DNA of 64,000 nucleotides from DASYDU01 sp050248495 (lineage in GTDB: Bacteria > Planctomycetota > Planctomycetia > Pirellulales > Lacipirellulaceae). The stretch's first letter is position 1. The number at the start of each line of letters is the position of its first letter. The position numbers and the translations under genes are program-made. The notes under the pieces were generated by a model that was not told the DNA's origin, made no database searches, and saw nothing but the letters and a program-made list of their open reading frames with translations. Shown here piece by piece: positions 7,545 to 15,998 of this stretch. Where the stretch lies: NCBI GenBank assembly GCA_050248495.1, contig JBFWSG010000024.1:1-64000 (forward strand), given 5' to 3'.

Positions 7545-9935
7545 ATGAGCGAGCGACTTCGGACTGGTTGGACGTGCGCGGTGGCGGTGCTGGTTTGCGC
7601 GACGATGATGCCCGCGTGCGCGATGATCATGCTCGCGTGCGCGACGTCGGCGACTGCGACCGAATTGAAGCTGTGGTACGAACAGCCGGCAGCGAAATGG
7701 GTGGAGGCGCTGCCGGTCGGCAACGGGCGGCTTGGCGCGATGGTCTTCGGCGGCACGGCACGGGAACGACTGCAGCTCAATGAGGACAGCTTGTGGCTGG
7801 GGTGGCGGGCGGAGACTGACAATCCCGCGGCCCGCGCGGCCCTGCCGAAGATTCGCGAGCTCTTGTTTGCCGGCAAGTACGCCGAAGCGGAAGCGCTCAC
7901 CAATGCCACCCAGGTCTGCCTCCCAGATGCCGAAAAGTCGTTCGGCTCCTACACGACGCTTGGCGATTTGGAACTGGAATTCGCGGGACACGAAACGGCG
8001 ACAGACTATCGGCGGGAACTTTTGCTGGACGAGGCAATCGCCCGCGTCTCCTATCTCGTCGGCGACGCGCGGTTTACGCGCGAGACATTTGCCAGTTATC
8101 CCGACCAGGTGCTCGTGAGCCGGATCGCTGGCGAGCGGCCGGGAAGCGTGAATGTGAAAGTGCGGTTGTCGCGTTCCGAAGCGGCTGCGACGACGGTCGA
8201 GGGCCGTGATCTTGTGATGCGGGGGCAGCTCTTTCGCGGCGATGAGCCGACGGGGATGAGGTTTGTCGCGCGCTTGCGCGTGCTGTCCGAGGGCGGCGAA
8301 GTCTCGACGAGCGGCGATACGATCGAAGTGCGCGGTGCGGACGCGGTGACGCTGCTCGTGGCGGCGCGGACGGACTATCAAAACGGCGAGTTTGACGCGA
8401 AAGTTACCAAAGAATTGGATGCGGCGGCCGCAAAATCGTTCGACGAGTTGCGGCGGCGGCATGTGCGGGATTTTCATGAGCTGTTCGCGCGGGTTTCGAT
8501 CGACCTGGGAAGTTCCGCCGGCGACGCACTGCCGACCGACAAGCATCTCGTTCGATTCGCGGCGGGCGATGCCGACCCGGGGCTCGAGGCACTCTACTTT
8601 CAGCTGGGGCGGTATCTCTTGATCTCCAGTTCGCGGCCGGGGGACCTGGCTGCGAATCTGCAGGGCATCTGGGCCGACGGGATAACCAATCCCTGGAACT
8701 GCGATTACCACGCCAACATCAACGTGCAGATGAACTACTGGCTCGCTGAGACGACCAACCTCGCCGAGTGCGTGGCGCCGCTGGTCGATCTCATCGATGC
8801 GATGCGCGAGCCGGGGCATCGCACCGTACAAACGCACTACGGCGCGCGCGGCTGGACGGTGCACACGATTCACAACGTGTGGGGCTTCACGTCGCCGGGG
8901 TTCGCCGCCGGCTGGGGCATGTTCCCGATGGCCGGGCCGTGGTGCGCGCAGCATTTGTGGGAGCGGTATGCGTTCAGCGGCGACAAAGAGGCACTCGCGC
9001 GCGACTGGCCCGCCATGAAGGAGTCGGCCGAGTTCTGTCTCGATTGGCTCGTTGCGGATCCGCGGACCGGCAAGCTCGTCTCCGGGCCGGCCAATTCGCC
9101 GGAGAACACGTTCGTCGCGCCCGACGGTTCGCAGGCCCATTTCTCGATGGGGCCGACGATGGATCAGGAGATCATCTGGGATCTGTTCACGAATGTCCTC
9201 GCAGCGGCCGACGCGCTCGGGATCGACGACGATTTCACGCGCGAGGTCGCCGCTGCGCGGGAGCGGCTGCTCGTGCCGAAGGTTGGCTCCGACGGGCGGC
9301 TGATGGAATGGGCCGAGGAATTCAAGGAAGTCGATCCGCACCACCGGCACACGTCGCACCTCTTTGGGCTCCATCCGGGGCGGCAGATCACGCGGCGCGG
9401 CACGCCGGAATTGGCGGCCGCGGCGCGGAAGACGCTCGAAGGGCGCGGCGACGAAGCGACCGGCTGGAGCATGGCCTGGAAGATTTGCTTCTGGGCCCGG
9501 CTCGGCGACGGCGACCGCGCGGAGCTGCTGTTGCGAAAACTCCTGCGGCCGAACATGGTCGAAGCCACCACCTACAACGGCGACGGCGCGGGCGTGTACC
9601 CCAACCTGTTCTGCTCCCATCCGCCCTTCCAGATCGACGGCAATTTCGGCGGCACGGCGGGCATCGCCGAGATGCTCCTGCAGAGCCACGCGGGCGAAAT
9701 CGAGCTGCTGCCGGCGCTGCCGAAGGCGTGGCCGACCGGCAGCGTCACCGGGCTGCGCGCCCGCGGCGGGTTTGAGGTCGACATCGAGTGGCGCGAAGGT
9801 AACTTGCAAAGCGCTACAATTCGCTCGAAACTGGGCAACGAGCTCAAGCTGCGCTACGGGGAGTCGACTTCGACATTTCGTCCGCAGCCGGGTGAGGCAT
9901 TGCGTGTGAATGGCGAGCTTGCGCCGAATTCTTGA
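7545..9935 (+). CDS. Glycoside hydrolase family 95 (alpha-L-fucosidase-type)
   Basis: The 796-residue exported enzyme is predicted to hydrolyse terminal alpha-1,2-L-fucosides (inverting mechanism), though some GH95 members act on L-galactosides. It opens with LWYEQPAAKWVEALPVGNGRLGAMVFGG, the GH95 N-terminal signature split here across the beta domain. Catalytic positions equivalent to AfcA Asn421/Asn423, Glu566 and Asp766 are present as N391/N393 (HANINVQMNYW), E520 (NSPENTF) and D698 (QIDGNFGGTAG). The ATG at 7545 has an AGGAAGG ribosome-binding site; an upstream ATG at 7488 lacks one. The signal peptide is unusual, built partly from a tandem ACAMIM/ACATSA repeat. It is divergent from the B12 riboswitch. 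Confidence 0.93.
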   Translation: MSERLRTGWTCAVAVLVCATMMPACAMIMLACATSATATELKLWYEQPAAKWVEALPVGNGRLGAMVFGGTARERLQLNEDSLWLGWRAETDNPAARAALPKIRELLFAGKYAEAEALTNATQVCLPDAEKSFGSYTTLGDLELEFAGHETATDYRRELLLDEAIARVSYLVGDARFTRETFASYPDQVLVSRIAGERPGSVNVKVRLSRSEAAATTVEGRDLVMRGQLFRGDEPTGMRFVARLRVLSEGGEVSTSGDTIEVRGADAVTLLVAARTDYQNGEFDAKVTKELDAAAAKSFDELRRRHVRDFHELFARVSIDLGSSAGDALPTDKHLVRFAAGDADPGLEALYFQLGRYLLISSSRPGDLAANLQGIWADGITNPWNCDYHANINVQMNYWLAETTNLAECVAPLVDLIDAMREPGHRTVQTHYGARGWTVHTIHNVWGFTSPGFAAGWGMFPMAGPWCAQHLWERYAFSGDKEALARDWPAMKESAEFCLDWLVADPRTGKLVSGPANSPENTFVAPDGSQAHFSMGPTMDQEIIWDLFTNVLAAADALGIDDDFTREVAAARERLLVPKVGSDGRLMEWAEEFKEVDPHHRHTSHLFGLHPGRQITRRGTPELAAAARKTLEGRGDEATGWSMAWKICFWARLGDGDRAELLLRKLLRPNMVEATTYNGDGAGVYPNLFCSHPPFQIDGNFGGTAGIAEMLLQSHAGEIELLPALPKAWPTGSVTGLRARGGFEVDIEWREGNLQSATIRSKLGNELKLRYGESTSTFRPQPGEALRVNGELAPNS

Positions 9936-9995
9936 GCCACTTTGGTGACGCCTTCGAAGACGCCAGCACTTTTTTGGCGTGCGGGGGAGAATTCG

Positions 9996-10020
9996 TCTCA
10001 CGCAAAGGCGCAAAGACGCC
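9996..10020. repeat. CGCAAAGGCGCAAAG repeat arm in a 310-bp gap
   Basis: The stretch 9936-10245 between the GH95 gene and the exonuclease has no convincing gene. It contains this copy of the TCTCACGCAAAGGCGCAAAG repeat (same family as 5964-6175 and 30994-31014). Further on is an AT-rich patch at about 10146-10170 (TATGTATATATACGATG) that could hold a promoter, and finally a strong AAGGAGGG ribosome-binding site just before the ATG at 10246. Confidence 0.7.
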
Positions 10021-10245
10021 AAACGGGAGGCAGAACAACGCCATTTGAGGAACGCGCTCCGTGCAAGTTATTCGTTGGAGGAAATCCGCACGAGGGATCC
10101 GCTGCCGAATTGTCAAAGAACGACGGCGCAGGCTGAGGCCCGAATAATGTACCTATGTATATATACGATGCGGTGTGATGTCAACAACTTTTTTCAGCCA
10201 GGGAGCGGTTGCCGCCACCATCCGAATTGAAGGAGGGAAAAGGAA

Positions 10246-10991
10246 ATGCCATACGTGATGGTTGACGTCGAAGCGGATGGGCCGATTCCGGGGGACTATT
10301 CGATGGTCTCGTTTGGGGCGGTGATCGTGGAGCCGGAGCTAGCGCGATCGTTCTATGGGCAGTTGCGGCCGGTGTCGGAGAAGTTTGTGCCGGAGGCGCT
10401 CTCCGTGAGCGGGTTCTCGCGTGACGAGACGCTGGCGTTTGAGGAGCCGCAGGTGGTGATGGAGCGGTNNNNNNNNNNNNNNNNNNNNNNNNNNNNNNNN
10501 NNNNNNNNNNNNNNNNNNNNNNNNNNNNNNNNNNNNNNNNNNNNNNNNNNNNNNNNNNNNNNNNNNNNGCGCGATCGTTCTATGGGCAGTTGCGGCCGGT
10601 GTCGGAGAAGTTTGTGCCGGAGGCGCTCTCCGTGAGCGGGTTCTCGCGTGACGAGACGCTGGCGTTTGAGGAGCCGCAGGTGGTGATGGAGCGGTTTCGG
10701 GCGTGGCTCTCTGGCGAGTGCAAAGGGCGGATGATGTTCGTGTCGGACAACAACGGTTTCGACTGGCAGTTCATCAATTGGTACTTTCACCATTTCTTGG
10801 GGAGCAACCCGTTCGGGTTCAGCTCGACGAATCTCGGCTCGCTCTACAAAGGCTTGGCGAAGGACACGTTCGTGAACTTCAAGCACCTGCGGAAGACGCG
10901 GCACACGCATCATCCGGTCGATGATGCGCGGGGAAACGCGGAGGCGATGCTGGCGATGAAGGAGATGGGGTTGAAGGTTAGTTTTGCGTGA
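10246..10991 (+). CDS. DEDDh-family 3'-5' exonuclease (interrupted by an assembly gap)
   Basis: The N-terminal part (10246-10468) and C-terminal part (10569-10991) are one gene split by 100 Ns with a 127-bp duplicated flank. Removing the Ns and one copy restores a continuous 172-residue frame. It is a single DEDDh domain: D7 and E9 (VDVEADG), D97 (NNGFDWQFI) and H146/D151 (HHPVDDARGNAEA). This is the pattern of RNase T/DnaQ-like exonucleases that trim 3' ends of RNA or DNA. A strong RBS (AAGGAGG) precedes the ATG. The substrate cannot be inferred. The apparent break is an assembly artefact, not a mutation. Confidence 0.85.
10469..10568. other. Assembly gap (100 N) inside the exonuclease gene
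   Basis: Exactly 100 N bases. The 127 bases before the gap (10342-10468) are identical to the 127 bases after it (10569-10695). That is the picture expected when two contigs that overlap by a k-mer of 127 were scaffolded instead of merged. The true sequence is probably 227 bp shorter here. Confidence 0.95.
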
Positions 10992-11040
10992 AGGGGTGGC
11001 GAGGTGGGAGGCGTTTTGATGCGATTCGCCGTGGTGGTTA

Positions 11041-11056
11041 GCTAAACCGCAAGCGG
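11041..11056 (+). repeat. GCTAAGCCGCAAGCGG hairpin repeat, copy 1
   Basis: The sequence is GCTAAACCGCAAGCGG, 50 bp after the exonuclease stop and on the same strand. It belongs to a set of four (11041, 11811, 12697, 17484), each at or just past the stop codon of a plus-strand gene. A short stem (CCGC/GCGG) could act in transcript 3'-end formation. Confidence 0.6.
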
Positions 11057-11179
11057 ATTTTGGGTGGCGTTGGTCGTGGGCAAGGCGAAGGGCGGCCATT
11101 TTGCTCGCGCGAGTGTTGGGGATATAATGGGGCTCCCGCCTTCGGAATTGAATCCCTCCTACCACCATTCCACCGCCCC

Positions 11180-11773
11180 ATGCTTCCGATCCCGCCTGGC
11201 ACTGTCGCACTGTTGTTTGATTGTGACGGCACGCTTGCCGACACGATGGCCCTGCATTATGCCGCGTGGCACGAAACGCTGTTGCTCCACGGCGTCGATT
11301 GTCCGCGGTCGTTTATCGATTCGCATGCCGGCGTGCCGACGCATGGCATCGTCGCGGAAGTCAACAAACGGTGGGGGACGTCGCTCGATGGCGATGCGAT
11401 CACCGTTGAAAAGGAGGGCCGGTTCACGGAGCGGATTCACCACGCCAGGCCAGTGGAAGAGGTCCTCGCCACGGCGCAGGCCTACCATGGCAAACTGCCG
11501 ATGGCGGTGGTTTCCGGCGGGACGGCGGAGATCGTCCACGCGACGTTGAAGGCGATCGGTGCGTTCGATCTGTTTCCGGTGATCATCACGGCGAGCGACC
11601 CGGTGGCGCCGAAGCCTTCGCCCGATGTGTTTTTGGAGGCGGCGCGGCAGTTGGGCGTCGCGGCCGGGAAATGTCACGTGTTCGAGGATGGCGATCCGGG
11701 GATCGTGGCGGCCGAGCGGGCGGGGATGACGTACACGGACGTGCGGCTGGTACTGAAGGCGAAGGCGTCTTAG
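11180..11773 (+). CDS. HAD-superfamily hydrolase (beta-phosphoglucomutase-like)
   Basis: The 197-residue protein has all four HAD motifs. Motif I is FDCDGTLADT, with nucleophile D14 and acid/base D16; motif II is VVSGG; motif III is the lysine in APKPSPDVF; motif IV is FEDGDPGIVAAERAGM. A small helical cap (residues about 20-85, SHAGVPTHGIVAEVN) places it in subfamily I, near beta-phosphoglucomutase and phosphoglycolate phosphatases. It probably dephosphorylates or isomerises a small sugar phosphate in the cytoplasm; the substrate is unknown. The ATG at 11180 is chosen because the HAD strand follows at once. It is followed by hairpin repeat copy 2. Confidence 0.85.
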   Translation: MLPIPPGTVALLFDCDGTLADTMALHYAAWHETLLLHGVDCPRSFIDSHAGVPTHGIVAEVNKRWGTSLDGDAITVEKEGRFTERIHHARPVEEVLATAQAYHGKLPMAVVSGGTAEIVHATLKAIGAFDLFPVIITASDPVAPKPSPDVFLEAARQLGVAAGKCHVFEDGDPGIVAAERAGMTYTDVRLVLKAKAS

Positions 11774-11810
11774 TTTTGTTCGCGGTTGTGTTGTGGCGGC
11801 GTCGAGTTCT

Positions 11811-11827
11811 CTAAGCCGCAAGTGGCG
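11811..11827 (+). repeat. GCTAAGCCGCAAGCGG hairpin repeat, copy 2
   Basis: The sequence is CTAAGCCGCAAGTGGCG, 38 bp downstream of the HAD gene stop. It is the same family as 11041, 12697 and 17484. Confidence 0.6.
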
Positions 11828-11906
11828 AAGTTGTGGGCTCGCGGAATTGGCGGCGCGCGCCTGGCGCGGCTCGTTTTTGACGCGGTGTTCGGAGTGTGAG
11901 CTATAC

Positions 11907-12701
11907 ATGCGATCGCGCCCCGTTTCCATCACCGTGATCGGCTGGTTCTTGCTGGTTTCGGGCATGCTCACGTTGCCGGGGGCTTTTGCGCCAACAGATG
12001 ATCCGCGCGTGGCCGAACTGATGGCGCGGCGGCCGGTGCCAGTCGAGGTGCAGCAGGCCATGCTGCTGGCCGGGGCGGTGGTGAATTTTGTGAGCGGGTA
12101 TTTCTTGTTGCGCGGTCAGAAATGGGCGCGGCATTTGTACATCGCCTGGTCGCTCGTCCAATTCGGATACGCCTGGATGGCGGCGCCGATTCGGCTGGCG
12201 ATCGTACCGGGGCTGCTCTTCTTTTCGCTGGTGGTGTTTCTTCTATTCCGGCCGCGGGCGAATGCATTCTTCGCCGAGGAAGGTTTCGTCGACGTCGTCG
12301 AGAGGCAGATTCCGCCGCGGCGCGCGTTGGGGATCGCGAGTTATTCGCTGGCCGGTGTGTTTCTGGCCACGACTTGTTTTGCGGCATTTCTCGACACGCC
12401 GTGGATCGAGAAGTCGGTCGCGTTGTTCGTCTTGCTCGTGCCGGTGGCCGCTTGCTGGGCGGTTGGAAGCCTGGCGTCGGGCGCTGGGCAACGGCTGCGG
12501 GATGTAGGCATCTTGTTCGTGGCGACGGCAGCGACAAGCTCGTTCATGGTGCTGTCGGTGGCGCTGCTCGTGTCGGATCCGGAGTTTCGCGAGCTGATGA
12601 CGCCGATGAATCTCGACGATTACATGTCGGGGATCGCCTGGATTGGTCTGCTGGGGGCGGTCGGCGGGCTCGCGCTTTGGGCGGGGCGGGAACAGCGCTA
12701 A
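11907..12701 (+). CDS. Membrane protein of unknown function
   Basis: The 264-residue product has about seven hydrophobic helices, beginning MRSRPVSITVIGWFLLVSGM. The opening PVSITVIGWFLLVSG is a short pattern seen in small bacterial membrane proteins of unknown role. A loop with RPRANAFFAEE separates the two halves. The start at 11907 is chosen because the hydrophobic region begins there; the frame is open upstream to 11793 with arginine-rich, non-membrane sequence. It is convergent with the TiaS-like gene, 16 bp apart. No functional motif is visible. Confidence 0.7.
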   Translation: MRSRPVSITVIGWFLLVSGMLTLPGAFAPTDDPRVAELMARRPVPVEVQQAMLLAGAVVNFVSGYFLLRGQKWARHLYIAWSLVQFGYAWMAAPIRLAIVPGLLFFSLVVFLLFRPRANAFFAEEGFVDVVERQIPPRRALGIASYSLAGVFLATTCFAAFLDTPWIEKSVALFVLLVPVAACWAVGSLASGAGQRLRDVGILFVATAATSSFMVLSVALLVSDPEFRELMTPMNLDDYMSGIAWIGLLGAVGGLALWAGREQR

Positions 12702-12712
12702 GCCGCGAGTGG
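12697..12712 (+). repeat. GCTAAGCCGCAAGCGG hairpin repeat, copy 3
   Basis: The sequence is GCTAAGCCGCGAGTGG. Its TAA is the stop codon of the membrane protein gene ending at 12701, so the repeat covers the gene end itself. It lies in the 16-bp space between convergent genes. Confidence 0.6.
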
Positions 12713-12717
12713 TTGGA

Positions 12718-13458
12718 CTATGGGACGCGAATCGCCTCGTAGGTGCCGTTGTCGCGGCGGGCGGCGTAGAGCAGGATGCGGCCGGCGCGGTAATTGGGGC
12801 GGAGCTTCTTGCCGACTTCGATCGTGGCGCTCGAGACGGGCTCGCCCGTGTCGCAGTCGACGACCGCGTCGATGCCGCGGGCGAGGACCGTGTCCACGTC
12901 GAGCAGGCCGGTGATGTCCAGCGCGTCGTCGTGTGCCGGCGATGAGAGGTAGACGACTCGGCCGTCATTCCTGGAGGACAAAAGTCCCAGCGCGGCCAGC
13001 GCGCCGATGACGCCGTCTTGCGTGCCCGCCAGGCCTTCGAGGTAGATATTGTGCGCGTCGGCGAGCGCGCGGGCTTCTTTCTGAGTCAAGAGTTCGCATT
13101 TCGCGCGCTGGCCCCAAGTGGCGATTTCGGGCGGGATCGACTCGGCGATCGCCAGGCCCGGGTCGCTCCGGGACGGGATCCAATCGAGGATCAGGTCGCG
13201 GAGGCGGGCAACGAGGTCGGTCAACGCAGCCGGACCAAGGGATTCCAACTCGATCGAAGCACAGCCGTTCTTTTTGGTGCAAGGGACGCGGGGGTCTTCG
13301 AAAAGTTGGTGGCGGAGGATCAGGCGGCCGCGGGCGATCGGTGCGAGCTCGCGGACCAGGTGGCGAGCGAGCTGATTGGTGCCGGGCGTGTCGAGCGTGT
13401 CGGTGTCGTCGAGGCCGACAAATATCGATGGGCCGAGATCCAAAACTGCCATGCTCAA
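12718..13458 (-). CDS. TiaS-like DDTD-motif protein
   Basis: The 246-residue protein starts with SIFVGLDDTDTLDTPGTNQL. The DDTD (residues 17-20) and the downstream VPCTKKNGCASIELE match the kinase-like core of archaeal TiaS, which attaches agmatine to the wobble cytidine of tRNA-Ile2. Archaeal TiaS is about 420 residues with extra OB-fold and zinc-ribbon domains for tRNA binding; those are absent here. Bacteria normally use TilS for this job, so a different nucleotide-dependent role is likely. It is encoded 27 bp downstream of the glycine-rich membrane protein, probably in one transcript. The family call rests on the motifs; function is unknown. Confidence 0.6.
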   Translation of the reverse strand: MSMAVLDLGPSIFVGLDDTDTLDTPGTNQLARHLVRELAPIARGRLILRHQLFEDPRVPCTKKNGCASIELESLGPAALTDLVARLRDLILDWIPSRSDPGLAIAESIPPEIATWGQRAKCELLTQKEARALADAHNIYLEGLAGTQDGVIGALAALGLLSSRNDGRVVYLSSPAHDDALDITGLLDVDTVLARGIDAVVDCDTGEPVSSATIEVGKKLRPNYRAGRILLYAARRDNGTYEAIRVP

Positions 13459-13485
13459 TCGGCGTCGGAGACGCCTCCCACAAAG

Positions 13486-14184
13486 CTATTGCGATTCGCT
13501 TGCGCGAAGGCGGAACCAAACGGCGGCGCTCACCAGGCCCGCGATCGCGCCGCAGAGCGTGAACGAGACGAGAGCTAGCGGCCAGAAGGAAAGGAAGTCG
13601 TGTCCGCCGGCGAGTTGGCCGAAGCCGCCGCCTGTGCCGTTGCCCATGCCGCCGCCCATTCCATTCCCCATGCCGCCGCCACCGCGACGGAAGAACATCG
13701 CCAGTGCAAAGCGCGAAGCGAACGCGAGCAGGTTCGCTCCAGCTCCAGCAGCGGCGAACCGTGCGTAGAGCTTCCAACCAACCGGCGCACCGGCCAGCGC
13801 GAGGTCGAGCAGCGGCCCCAGCGCGAGCAAACTCACGAACGCGGCCGACTGAATCTCGCCAAAATTGCCAAGTCGCATCAACCCCGTGGCCGCGAGTGCG
13901 CCGGTCGCCATCACGAGCCCGGCCGAACGGCGCGGCACAAGCGCGAGGCCGGCGGCCATAGGAAACACGGCGCGGAGGATCGCGTGGCCGGGGACGCGGA
14001 ACGAAATGTGGAGCATCGAGACGGCGACGGCGGCCAGGGCGCCAAATGCCAGCAAAACAGCGAGCTCGGTCGCCGAAATTGTCGACGCTTCGCGCGTGAG
14101 CGCCGACACTCGGCTTGAATGTCGAAGGTTCGTGGTTGGAGCAAACATAAGATTCGGACCTTTTCGAATGCTAAGTGGCTTCAT
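13486..14184 (-). CDS. Membrane protein with Gly-Met-Gly-Asn repeat loop
   Basis: The 232-residue protein has about six hydrophobic helices. Between the last two lies an extended loop of tandem GGGMGNGMGGGMGNG-type sequence (about residues 169-190), followed by a histidine/aspartate-containing stretch (GGHDFL). The overall form loosely resembles small S-component-like membrane proteins, but no family was recognised with confidence. An alternative start is the methionine at residue 13. It probably forms a two-gene unit with the TiaS-like gene downstream. Function unknown. Confidence 0.65.
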   Translation of the reverse strand: MKPLSIRKGPNLMFAPTTNLRHSSRVSALTREASTISATELAVLLAFGALAAVAVSMLHISFRVPGHAILRAVFPMAAGLALVPRRSAGLVMATGALAATGLMRLGNFGEIQSAAFVSLLALGPLLDLALAGAPVGWKLYARFAAAGAGANLLAFASRFALAMFFRRGGGGMGNGMGGGMGNGTGGGFGQLAGGHDFLSFWPLALVSFTLCGAIAGLVSAAVWFRLRASESQ

Positions 14185-14232
14185 GACATTGTCACTCCGG
14201 GCACCGTCCAGAGCGACTGTGTTGAATGTGTG

Positions 14233-14943
14233 CTATTCTGGTGGGCCGGGCCAATTGCCGTTCGGCGGGAACCAGCGAATGTCGGGGTGGTCGAGCGTGC
14301 GACCCTGGCTGCCGGCGTCTTCGCTCGCAACCGATGCCACATGGCCATCGAGAAACGCAATATTCACGCTTCCCGCATGACGGTCGATCGGCCGGTAGTC
14401 GTTCCTGGACGGGAAGACAGAACAGTACGGTCCGAGACTATCTGCCATAAAGACCATGGTCTGCAGTGAGCCAACACGGTCGATATGATCGGGACGCGGA
14501 GCGGACCAAACTGAAAGCCCCATGTTCATTGCGTAGGTAAAATAGACGTCGTTGGCTTTGGCCGTTGCGAGCGGTTGAGCCTCGGGACAAATCCAGGGGC
14601 AATTGTCGCTGGCTTGCGGATGTCGAGCGGCCGCGTGCAGGGACGAATAGGGCTCGATCTCGATGAGCGGCGGGAGCGCGTTGAACCAATCTTCTGGGCG
14701 GTCGAGACGCGGATTTTGTGCGGGCCCCTGGCCACGCCGCGGGAGATAGCCCCTGTGGGTCTCGGCAAAACAGTGACACGCCAGCACCCACTTCCGCAAA
14801 TTCGATTGGCATGCCGCTTGGCGGGCCGCCGCGCGGGTCTGCTGAACGGCCGGTACGATGAGTCCAACCATTACGCCGATGATCGCGATCGCGGCCAAGA
14901 GTTCGACCAGTGTAAACGCGGCGGGAGGACGGCGGGGCAGCAT
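14233..14943 (-). CDS. DUF1559-like pseudopilin with H-x9-DG motif
   Basis: The 236-residue protein has the leader MLPRRPPAAFTLVELLAAIA, a type IV prepilin signal with cleavage before FTLVELL. A hydrophobic helix and RAAARQAACQSNLRKW follow, as in planctomycete DUF1559 proteins. Near the C-terminus, RHAGSVNIAFLDGHV matches the H-x9-DG pattern of the family. The ATG at 14943 has a TTAAGG sequence upstream and is fixed by the leader; the frame is open 14 codons further. It likely serves as a minor pseudopilin or secreted protein handled by the T2SS/T4P machine at 52571-64000 (inference). Confidence 0.88.
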   Translation of the reverse strand: MLPRRPPAAFTLVELLAAIAIIGVMVGLIVPAVQQTRAAARQAACQSNLRKWVLACHCFAETHRGYLPRRGQGPAQNPRLDRPEDWFNALPPLIEIEPYSSLHAAARHPQASDNCPWICPEAQPLATAKANDVYFTYAMNMGLSVWSAPRPDHIDRVGSLQTMVFMADSLGPYCSVFPSRNDYRPIDRHAGSVNIAFLDGHVASVASEDAGSQGRTLDHPDIRWFPPNGNWPGPPE

Positions 14944-15033
14944 AGCCTTAAGTTTACCCGCGTAGCCGAACGGCAGATAGCGCACTGGAATGCAGACGAA
15001 TTTGCGCGTCGGCGGCAGTCGCGGTCGCGTTCA

Positions 15034-15756
15034 TTACGTGAAGATCAGCTTCAGGCCGGCGATCACGAGGACCACCGCGAGCAGGCGGCGGAGGGTGGGG
15101 TTGGTGAGGCGGCGGCGGCCGAGTTCGGAGCCGATCAGTCCGCCGGCAATCGCGGCCACGATCCAATAGGGAAGCATTGCGGGGAACATGAACGGCTTCA
15201 TCAACAGGCCGATGATGCCGGCGATCGAGTTCACCAAGATGAACGCGGCGGAGACGCCGGCGGACTGCTTCGTTTCGGCCCAGCCCATCACCAAGAGCAG
15301 CGGACTTAGAAAGATGCCGCCGCCGGTGCCGGTGAGGCCGGAGAGGAGGCCGATACCGCCGCCGCAAATGATGGCGGGCAGCTTGGGGAGCGGATGGGCG
15401 ACATCGGCGACCGGCTTCCACACCAACCGTCCGGCCGCGAACAACAACACCAATCCCACGGCGATCTTGAAGGCGCGAATCGGCAGTGTCAGCGCGCCGC
15501 CGATAAACGCGGCGGGCACGGACCCCAGTGCGAATGGCCAGAGAATCGACCACGAGAAGCAGCCGGCGCGATAGAACTGCACGGTGGCGATCGTGGCGAC
15601 GAAGATGTTGAGCGTGAGCGACGCCGGCCGCATGGTTTCGGGGGCCATGTTAGAGAGCGCGAAAGCCGCGATATAGGCCGACCCGCCGCCATGGCCGACG
15701 GACGAATAGAGCACGGCAGCAATGAAAATGCACGTAATGAGCGCGAGTTCGGCCAT
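15034..15756 (-). CDS. TSUP (TauE/SafE) family anion exporter
   Basis: The 240-residue protein has about eight membrane helices in two related halves. The first half carries SSVGHGGGSAYIA and the second GLLSGLTGTGGGIFLSPL, the paired glycine-rich motifs of the TSUP family (PF01925 type). Members export sulfite, organosulfonates or related anions across the inner membrane. The start is placed at ATG 15756 (MAELALITCIFIAAV); an ATG ten codons upstream is possible. No neighbouring sulfur-metabolism gene is present, so the substrate is not inferable. It is divergent from the radical SAM gene, with about 240 bp between. Confidence 0.88.
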   Translation of the reverse strand: MAELALITCIFIAAVLYSSVGHGGGSAYIAAFALSNMAPETMRPASLTLNIFVATIATVQFYRAGCFSWSILWPFALGSVPAAFIGGALTLPIRAFKIAVGLVLLFAAGRLVWKPVADVAHPLPKLPAIICGGGIGLLSGLTGTGGGIFLSPLLLVMGWAETKQSAGVSAAFILVNSIAGIIGLLMKPFMFPAMLPYWIVAAIAGGLIGSELGRRRLTNPTLRRLLAVVLVIAGLKLIFT

Positions 15757-15998
15757 GGTGGGGCGATTGTAGCACAAGGTCGACACGCTGTGTGTGCGAG
15801 TTCGGCCGGCAGTGTGCGGTGCCGGCGCGATTTGCAGCCAAATGCGTGTGACGAATTAGATCACTCACGGTGTGCTCGCGGCATGAAGACTTTTCCCCGT
15901 GGCAAGCTCGGCTGGTGTCGTGACGAAGAGAGGAGTAGCGTGAGCGGAATTGGTCGCGCTGCGCGCTCCTTGAATACGGATCAAGAATCGAGCTCATC

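Noticed and set aside
7116..10022. 968-codon minus frame opposite the GH95 gene
   Set aside because: Arginine/proline-rich complement of a high-GC gene. The plus frame has all GH95 catalytic motifs, and the frame would also run through the B12 riboswitch.
13600..14118. 172-codon plus frame opposite the Gly-Met-Gly-Asn membrane protein
   Set aside because: Charged, low-complexity complement of a hydrophobic gene with no domain match.
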